A stretch of DNA of 12,233 nt from Planctomycetota bacterium. Lineage in GTDB: Bacteria > Planctomycetota > Brocadiia > SM23-32. Below are positions 7,553 through 12,233 of this stretch, in pieces. Within the stretch, counting starts at the first letter, position 1. The number at the start of each line of letters is the position of its first letter. The notes beneath the pieces are model-generated. The model did not search any database and had not been told where the DNA came from. It saw only the letters and a program-made list of their open reading frames with translations. The stretch is from NCBI GenBank assembly GCA_018334735.1, contig JAGXLK010000017.1, positions 1 through 12,233 of the forward strand. Reading direction: 5' to 3'. The position numbers and the translations under genes are program-made.

Positions 7553-8545
7553 TCAGACGTAAAGGGCTTTCATGCGCTCGCTTAACCGATCCGGGTCCAC
7601 CTGGTTGGCCCGACCCACAACAGCGAGTCCCATATTGTAGGATTCCGCGCTGAGGCCGAGCAGGCCTCCAAAAATTCTTTCGGGTCCGAAGGCGATGTAA
7701 CGGGCTTCCCGTGCGTAATCCATCAACCATCGGTCGTAAGACTGTGCAAAGGAACGAATTTTCTCGATGCCGCTTCCGCTGCTGAGCCCGCTCACGTCCA
7801 GACCTTCCATGCTGGACGGCAAAAGCTTGGGCCATTCATCCAGTTCACGCACCGACAATTCATCGAACAGTTCTGTGTCCTGTCGTTCGCGAACCAGAAG
7901 ATTCATGGCCTCATCGTCCCATCCGAGGGCGCGGCCCCGCCAGAGAAACTCCACGCCGCGCGCGGTATCGTAGCGCTGCCACCAGTTTGTAATGAATTCA
8001 GAATCGGTTTCGCGCGCTTTATCGCAGAGCACTTTAAGGGACACCGAATCGAATACGGCATCGAACATCTCCGGGCTTTCGGCCGATTCAGCCACGTCCT
8101 GGCACCGTTCCACAATCTCGCCAAAAATCGGCGGCAGGGGAGTCAGCAGGTCCTGCCAGAGGCGGTCCCATTGCGCCGGTTCCCAGCGGGAGGGGACTTC
8201 CGAAACTGAGACGTCCATGTAATTCCGTTTAATGTGATTGCGCAGACTTCGCAGGTCTTTTCGCCACAACGTCAGATTCGCCACCAGCGGGTCCGGGCTC
8301 ACGCCCTGCAGCTCGACAATAAATTCCCTGTAGGCCTCATCGATGGCCCGATCCGCTTCCCGCAGATCATCGCTCCGGTTTAGAGTTTCCCCCAGCAGAG
8401 TCTCGGACAGTCGCGGCACCATATTGTCGGCGTCCGACATCTGGATGATATTCTGAAAAAAATTCATGTCGACCATCCGGGACTCCAGGGCCGCGGTGCG
8501 GCCACTGGCGTAGGTCCATTGATCTCTTCTCACGGCAGCGGACAT
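7553..8545 (-). CDS. atpC: V/A-type ATPase subunit C (AC39-like rotor coupler)
   Basis: Connects the D/F shaft to the K ring, seen from the cytoplasmic side (d-type/AC39 family). The product is 330 aa, normal for the family. Typical marks are the N-terminal YASGRTAALESRMVD (12-26), where AC39 proteins have YA-ARVRALESRLL, and the C-terminal FGPERIFGGLLG...NMGLAVVGRANQVDPDRL ending in MKALYV, where the family has KNLR-I--GKLNGLP...LRDLYV. The middle is poorly conserved and rich in Trp and acidic residues. The ATG at 8545 gives the correct N-terminus; the nearest Shine-Dalgarno-like AAGGA (8559-8563) is 13 bases away, rather far. It lies 36 nt after atpE and 14 nt before atpF. Confidence 0.88.
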   Translation of the reverse strand: MSAAVRRDQWTYASGRTAALESRMVDMNFFQNIIQMSDADNMVPRLSETLLGETLNRSDDLREADRAIDEAYREFIVELQGVSPDPLVANLTLWRKDLRSLRNHIKRNYMDVSVSEVPSRWEPAQWDRLWQDLLTPLPPIFGEIVERCQDVAESAESPEMFDAVFDSVSLKVLCDKARETDSEFITNWWQRYDTARGVEFLWRGRALGWDDEAMNLLVRERQDTELFDELSVRELDEWPKLLPSSMEGLDVSGLSSGSGIEKIRSFAQSYDRWLMDYAREARYIAFGPERIFGGLLGLSAESYNMGLAVVGRANQVDPDRLSERMKALYV

Positions 8546-8581
8546 CGGAATTTTGTTTTCCTTAATTTGTAGCTGGAGACC

Positions 8582-9181
8582 TCAGACGCTGATATCTTCA
8601 GGGAAGATTTCAGCAGCAATTTCAGGGGCCAGTTCTTCTTGAAGTGAATTGACCCGGGATTTGACCGACAGGTCCACCTCAAGTTTCTCGGTCTGAAAGA
8701 TCACCCCGCCCAACTCCGGGTCGTCTCCGGGAACAAGCTCCAATTGGGCGTCCGCTTCCCGCTCCTGGTTGAGTTCATCGATGAGCGGACGGACGCGATC
8801 GGCGTCTTTCTCGCGGCACAGAACTTTACCTTCGGTGCCACCCGGAATCTCATCCATCCATTCGGCGAGCAATTCGCGGTATTGATCGTCGGGGAGCTCA
8901 GCCACCCGTTGCCCGGCTCGCTTAAACAGGTCATCCAGAATGGAATTTCGCATCTGCAGGAGTTTGAGGTTATGTTCGGAACGGCGGTTCATAACCCGGC
9001 GTTCCTGCTCCTGTTCAGCGCGCCGACCTTTTTGCTCGTAGCGGCCTTCCAGTTCACGATCGATTTCTTTTTTCTTCGACTCAAGCCGACTGTCGTGGAG
9101 TTCCTGGGCCTCTCTCACAATCTCTTCGGCTTCTTCCCGTGCCTCGGAGAGAACCGCTTCACGTATACGTTCAACTGTCAT
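8582..9181 (-). CDS. atpE: V/A-type ATPase subunit E (peripheral stalk)
   Basis: Forms the peripheral stalk, as a coiled-coil dimer with the H/G subunit, that stops the head turning with the rotor. In the 199-aa product, residues 1 to about 75 are an Arg/Glu-rich heptad coiled coil. A mixed alpha/beta C-terminal domain follows, with LKLLQMRNSILDDLF, a short strand KVLCRE near 119-124, and GGVIFQTEKLEVDLSVKSR, which matches the GG-----G-I--D-T---R pattern of E subunits that binds the top of the head. Length is normal. The ATG at 9181 has GAGAGG upstream. It follows atpK by 35 nt. Confidence 0.92.
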   Translation of the reverse strand: MTVERIREAVLSEAREEAEEIVREAQELHDSRLESKKKEIDRELEGRYEQKGRRAEQEQERRVMNRRSEHNLKLLQMRNSILDDLFKRAGQRVAELPDDQYRELLAEWMDEIPGGTEGKVLCREKDADRVRPLIDELNQEREADAQLELVPGDDPELGGVIFQTEKLEVDLSVKSRVNSLQEELAPEIAAEIFPEDISV

Positions 9182-9216
9182 TGTGGACCTCTCGAAAATG
9201 GACGAGGTGCGGTCAA

Positions 9217-9753
9217 TCAGCCGCCCATCATGGGATTGACCAGTTCGAGCTCGCCGGCGGTGAGCCAGTTAATCAGCAGGAAGGCCACCAGCAGCGCCAC
9301 CAGCCCGTAGAACTCCACCAGAACCGGCAGAGCGAGCGAGCGTCCCGCCTGGTCGGGTTCTTTGCTCACCAGATTAAGGCAGGAAGAACAGGTTTCGCCC
9401 TGGTAGACGGCGCTCTTCCACTCGACCAGGCCCATACACAACCCGACGAACAGCAGCGCAACACCGACAAGCGGCGACACGGTGAACTTTCCGGCGTTGA
9501 GACCGCCGTTGGTCGCAATCAGGATCGCGGCCACAAAACCGTACAGGCCCTGAGTTCCGGGCAGAACCGAGTATGTCAGCACCCAGGGAAAGAGTTCGGG
9601 CTTCTCGGTGAGAATACCGGTCCCCTGAGACGCGGCAACGCGGATCCCGCGAGCGGAACCGATGCACGCAAACATCACGGCAAACATTGCTCCCGCGGCG
9701 GCCCAGCCAAGTCCCGACGCAATGAAGTATTGCCTCAACAGTTCATCAAACAT
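9217..9753 (-). CDS. atpK: V/A-type ATPase subunit K (membrane rotor ring proteolipid)
   Basis: Builds the ion-carrying ring in the membrane. The 178-aa product has two helical hairpins (four membrane helices, roughly 12-33, 56-81, 95-112 and 139-164), the duplicated form, somewhat longer than the roughly 156-160 aa of Enterococcus hirae NtpK. Aligned by eye to NtpK, the Na+ ligands Leu61, Thr64 and Gln65 correspond to Leu64, Thr67 and Gln68 in LPGTQGLYGF, and the essential Glu139 to Glu147 in VEFYG. Gln110, however, appears as Glu111 (GLVEWK). The loop before the last helix has about seven extra residues including Cys122 and Cys125 (ETCSSC). ATG 9753 is chosen because GGAGG sits eight bases before it; an in-frame TTG further upstream overlaps that site. 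The gene follows atpI after a 157-nt spacer with a repeat. Confidence 0.93.
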   Translation of the reverse strand: MFDELLRQYFIASGLGWAAAGAMFAVMFACIGSARGIRVAASQGTGILTEKPELFPWVLTYSVLPGTQGLYGFVAAILIATNGGLNAGKFTVSPLVGVALLFVGLCMGLVEWKSAVYQGETCSSCLNLVSKEPDQAGRSLALPVLVEFYGLVALLVAFLLINWLTAGELELVNPMMGG

Positions 9754-9761
9754 CGTCAAAT

Positions 9762-9766
9762 CCTCC
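9762..9766 (-). promoter_or_regulatory. Ribosome binding site for atpK
   Basis: Reads GGAGG on the - strand, eight bases upstream of ATG 9753. It decides the atpK start over the in-frame TTG at 9768, which overlaps this site. Confidence 0.85.
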
Positions 9767-9800
9767 AATTTGTGCTTTCCAGACGAAAAAAACCAAGTCG

Positions 9801-9829
9801 TTTATCAAATCAGCGCAACTCGCTCTCAA
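9801..9829 (-). promoter_or_regulatory. Candidate internal promoter ahead of atpK
   Basis: On the - strand, TTGAGA (9824-9829) matches the sigma70 -35 consensus at 5 of 6 bases. After 17 bases, GATAAA (9801-9806) matches the -10 consensus at 4 of 6. Transcription would start near 9794, about 40 bases before the atpK ATG. It sits in the only sizeable gap of the operon, just past the repeat copy. A match of this quality can arise by chance. Confidence 0.25.
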
Positions 9830-9835
9830 CTGTCC

Positions 9836-9914
9836 GGCCTGCAACTTACGGGTACAGGCCATATAAAACGGCGCATACCGTTCACAACCCTTCTCAGCCA
9901 AAAATCCGGGCTAA
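9836..9914. repeat. Dispersed repeat, piece B, between atpI and atpK
   Basis: This 79-base stretch joins both modules seen in the acn/atpD gap. Bases 9836-9882 match 2550-2596 in direct orientation (41 of 47), and 9873-9914 match 2774-2815 as the reverse complement (39 of 42). It contains a weaker version of the first hairpin (GGCCTG 9836-9841 with CAGGCC 9855-9860) and of the second (AACGG/CCGTT). Its right end, TTAGCCCGG on the - strand, overlaps the atpI stop codon, so the repeat begins exactly where atpI ends. It occupies about half of the atpI-atpK spacer. It may be a mobile intergenic element, or act as an mRNA stability or attenuation structure that sets relative amounts of I and K. 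Confidence 0.75.
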
Positions 9915-11911
9915 CCTTCCACAATGACGTGATCCGTGCTCCAGGAAAGCGGACGGAACGGATCGCTTGCGGACTCGTAGAACCGGCTAAAAAACTCAAC
10001 GAAAATCAATCTCACCGGATGGACGAACGCCCCGATCATACCGAGTGCGAAATTGACACTGTGGCCAAACACCACAACGAGAACAAAAAGAATAATCCCA
10101 ATCACACCACCGATGTTCAGCATCTCCGCCACGATATTGAGCGACATCCCGATAACGGTCGTCGCGAGACCCAGCGCCAGAAGACGCGAATAGCTTAACA
10201 TGTCACTGATAAACGAAACACATCCGTAAGATCCCATCACACCGTAGAGGCTGACCAGCCCGATGGCTGCTTTCCCGATGATGCTCTCCTCTTTGCGACC
10301 CTGTGTCAGAACCAGAAGAATCGCCGTGACCAACCCTACTCTCGTGCCTATTCTGTGTACTCTCTCGGGCATCTCGACAAAGATGGGAGCTATGATAATG
10401 AGGAAACTCGGGATCATGATGATCCAGAGACCGGCATCCAAAAACGCGTCAAGCGGATGCCCGCGGCGGATTTGCCCGTATCCTTTCAGAACCATGGCAT
10501 ACAGCTGGTTAACCACACCAATCGCCAACGTCAGCAGCAGCAGGTCCACGGCACTGTCCATGGGCGAGACCACCGCCATTGTATTAACGGCTGTAGCCAC
10601 CGCGCTTTTGTCCCCGGCGATACGGATGGGTAGATCGGCCGCCCACGACCCACTCAGCACCCCAAAAACCATGGTTGAAACGCCGCAGTATGCGAAAAGC
10701 AGAATAAGATTTCTCAAGCCCTCGTATCCTTTTGCTTTTCGGGATAAATACCAGCAGATCAGTGCCAGGGCGAGACCGTAGACAGCGTCGGCAAAACACA
10801 TACCGAAAAACACCAGGAAACTTATCACCAGGAAAGGCGTCGGATCGAACCCGAAATAATCGGGCACCCCGAACATATCCACCAGCACCCGCACCGGTTT
10901 GGTCAGGGGGCCGTGAGTCAGAGAGACGGGCACATCATCTTCGGGCGTCGGATCGCGATACAGCGCGCTGACCTGCGGGAAATCCGCATCGAGCAAATCA
11001 TCCAGCCGAGGGTGGTCTTTAGCGCGGACGTAACCGGAGATCACCGCGATACGGTTGCTCCTCAGAGCATTGTTTTCGGCGCGTATCCGGGCGCTCTGGG
11101 CCTCCCAGTACCCGAGCATAATTTCGACTTCACGCTGATGCTCTGATGCTTCTTCGATACGTTTGCTGCATTCCCGAGCGCCCTCATCATGCTCCTGTTT
11201 CTGGGTCCGGAGTGATTCCAGCCGACTTGCGATGCTCTCATCAATTTCGGGGATGGTCCGTTCCGCAAACTGTTCGCGCCGCAGGATACGCCCGGCCTCA
11301 TCGGCGTCTTCGGGGAGGGCAACCGCCACCATGTCGATTCCCCGCTTGCGGTCCCGCACCTTCTGCACGCTCACGACCTCCGCCATTTCCTCATCATTCT
11401 CAAAGTGTTGAAAGTGGGTGGCTGGCATAGTTCCCACCCAGCACTTGACGGTCTTCAACGACCGCACGTCTTCGGGGGAGAACGGCAGATCCTGGAAAAA
11501 CTCGAGGTTCTCAATTTCCTCCTCCAGCCGCCCGATAGCATCCTGGTGCTTTTGGTGTTCCCGCGCGGCTTCGGTGCATTCTTCGTAAAGGGGGCGGTAG
11601 TCGAAGTTCTCAAGAACGCGGCCGCGTTCGGCTTGATCGACTCGCGTCGGCAGGTCGACGACCATTTTGGCCAGGGAGGATTCTTTGACCTCAAAATCGT
11701 CGAAGATGCGCAGAATCTCCTCGAGTTTATTCACATGTTGGTCGGCCTCGTCGGTCGATTTTGCCAGCTTTGCAAATCCTTCGGATTCGGGCAACTCTTC
11801 GGCCGTTTCCTCGACGTGGATGACGCCCTGCTCCTGGAGGGAATCGAGCAGCTGCCCCGTCATCCGTTTCGGAGCAAGCAGGGTTGCGTGTTTCATGCGA
11901 TCAATGGCCAT
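9911..11911 (-). CDS. atpI: V/A-type ATPase subunit I (membrane stator)
   Basis: This a-type stator subunit provides the ion half-channels beside the K ring and anchors the peripheral stalks. In the 666-aa product, the N-terminal half (1 to about 355) is cytoplasmic and largely alpha-helical coiled coil, and opens with the typical MKHATLLAPKRMTGQLLDSL. A membrane domain from about 360 has seven or eight helices. The two conserved arginines of the family are visible: Arg576 in LSYSRLLALGLA and Arg634 in HPVRLIFVEFF, 58 residues apart as expected. The C-terminus after ESASDPFRPLS is short and normal. The ATG at 11911 is two bases after the stop of the upstream stalk gene, with GGAG inside that gene, so translation is probably coupled. 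The stop codon TAG is formed by the first bases of the adjoining repeat. Confidence 0.95.
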   Translation of the reverse strand: MAIDRMKHATLLAPKRMTGQLLDSLQEQGVIHVEETAEELPESEGFAKLAKSTDEADQHVNKLEEILRIFDDFEVKESSLAKMVVDLPTRVDQAERGRVLENFDYRPLYEECTEAAREHQKHQDAIGRLEEEIENLEFFQDLPFSPEDVRSLKTVKCWVGTMPATHFQHFENDEEMAEVVSVQKVRDRKRGIDMVAVALPEDADEAGRILRREQFAERTIPEIDESIASRLESLRTQKQEHDEGARECSKRIEEASEHQREVEIMLGYWEAQSARIRAENNALRSNRIAVISGYVRAKDHPRLDDLLDADFPQVSALYRDPTPEDDVPVSLTHGPLTKPVRVLVDMFGVPDYFGFDPTPFLVISFLVFFGMCFADAVYGLALALICWYLSRKAKGYEGLRNLILLFAYCGVSTMVFGVLSGSWAADLPIRIAGDKSAVATAVNTMAVVSPMDSAVDLLLLTLAIGVVNQLYAMVLKGYGQIRRGHPLDAFLDAGLWIIMIPSFLIIIAPIFVEMPERVHRIGTRVGLVTAILLVLTQGRKEESIIGKAAIGLVSLYGVMGSYGCVSFISDMLSYSRLLALGLATTVIGMSLNIVAEMLNIGGVIGIILFVLVVVFGHSVNFALGMIGAFVHPVRLIFVEFFSRFYESASDPFRPLSWSTDHVIVEG

Positions 11912-11913
11912 TC

Positions 11914-12228
11914 TCAGTCGCTCCGCATCTTCTCAACAATATCTTTCACGGCCCCGTTGAGGGTGTTTTCGGGAAGGGAATCAAGCTTGTTCTCGGCGGA
12001 CTCAGCCTTCTGGTCTATCTCTTCAAGTTGCTGGTCGGTCTGTTCTTCAACCTCTTCAGTAAACACCTCAAGCTCTTGCTGAAGTTGTTGCTCCTTCTCT
12101 TCTCGGTAATTTTCTGCTTCTTCCTCGACCGAGGCTTTCAGTTCACGGGCCTTTTCTCTCGCCTCCTGGACGATCCGGTCGGCCTTCTCTTCGATACTCT
12201 GGACCTGTTTAACGATGTTTTCGGACAT
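11914..12228 (-). CDS. atpH: V/A-type ATPase peripheral stalk subunit H/G (NtpF/AhaH-like)
   Basis: A 104-aa, almost wholly coiled-coil, very Glu/Lys/Gln-rich protein with no globular domain. By position (first of the cluster, directly before atpI) and by size it is the partner of subunit E in the peripheral stalks: called G in Thermus, F in Enterococcus (NtpF) and H in archaea. Its N-terminus (IVKQVQSIEEKADRIVQEA) follows the usual pattern of an amphipathic helix with regularly placed acidic residues and small side chains. Low complexity makes a call from sequence alone weak; gene order carries the assignment. The ATG lies five bases from the end of the window, so its ribosome binding site and any operon promoter are outside. 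Confidence 0.82.
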   Translation of the reverse strand: MSENIVKQVQSIEEKADRIVQEAREKARELKASVEEEAENYREEKEQQLQQELEVFTEEVEEQTDQQLEEIDQKAESAENKLDSLPENTLNGAVKDIVEKMRSD

Positions 12229-12233
12229 AGGTA

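Noticed and set aside
7539..7835. Upstream in-frame extension of subunit F (to a 208-aa protein)
   Set aside because: The extension overlaps the coding end of atpC, is Arg-rich with no family similarity, and ATG 7538 has a proper GGAG site and gives the normal 109-aa length.
9746..9910. A 54-codon open frame continuing atpI past its TAG (possible stop-codon read-through)
   Set aside because: A run this long without a stop is not rare by chance at this base composition, the residues have no subunit I character, and repeat copies differ mostly at non-synonymous positions.

Overview
This is a bacterial chromosome segment of moderately high GC with two convergent gene blocks. On the + strand are the end of a flavin reductase-family gene and a complete aconitase of the short 'Aquifex-type' (about 640 aa). 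On the - strand is one long, tightly packed operon for a V/A-type rotary ATPase, occupying about 9 of the 12 kb. In transcription order (right to left) its genes are H/G stalk, I, K, E, C, F, A, B, D, which matches the Thermus atp and Enterococcus ntp operons and differs from the chlamydial arrangement as I remember it. The taxon cannot be fixed from the sequence. The acidic tails on several subunits would suit a saline or anaerobic environmental bacterium, and a PVC-like lineage is possible, but that is only inference.

Layout: 1-258 is the flavin reductase C-terminus. 255-2168 is acn, overlapping it by an ATGA junction. 2169-3146 is a gene-free convergent gap holding several inverted repeats and pieces of a dispersed repeat. 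3147-12228 is the ATPase operon on the - strand. It is nearly gapless apart from a 157-nt spacer between atpI and atpK. Another copy of the same dispersed repeat fills about half of that spacer, and its first bases supply the atpI stop codon.

How the genes work together: A and B form the catalytic head. D and F form the central shaft and C (AC39-like) the socket that couples it to the K ring. E and H form the peripheral stalks, and membrane subunit I carries the two arginines that face the ring. The machine couples ATP hydrolysis or synthesis to H+ or Na+ movement. Aconitase belongs to the TCA cycle and has no direct link to the ATPase beyond being its convergent neighbour.

I see no new defence or biosynthetic system here. 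The least ordinary signals are (i) the modular repeat family, with a copy inserted exactly at the end of atpI, and (ii) a K subunit whose predicted ion site has a glutamate where the Enterococcus hirae Na+ site has Gln110, plus a short insertion carrying a Cys pair in the loop before the last helix.
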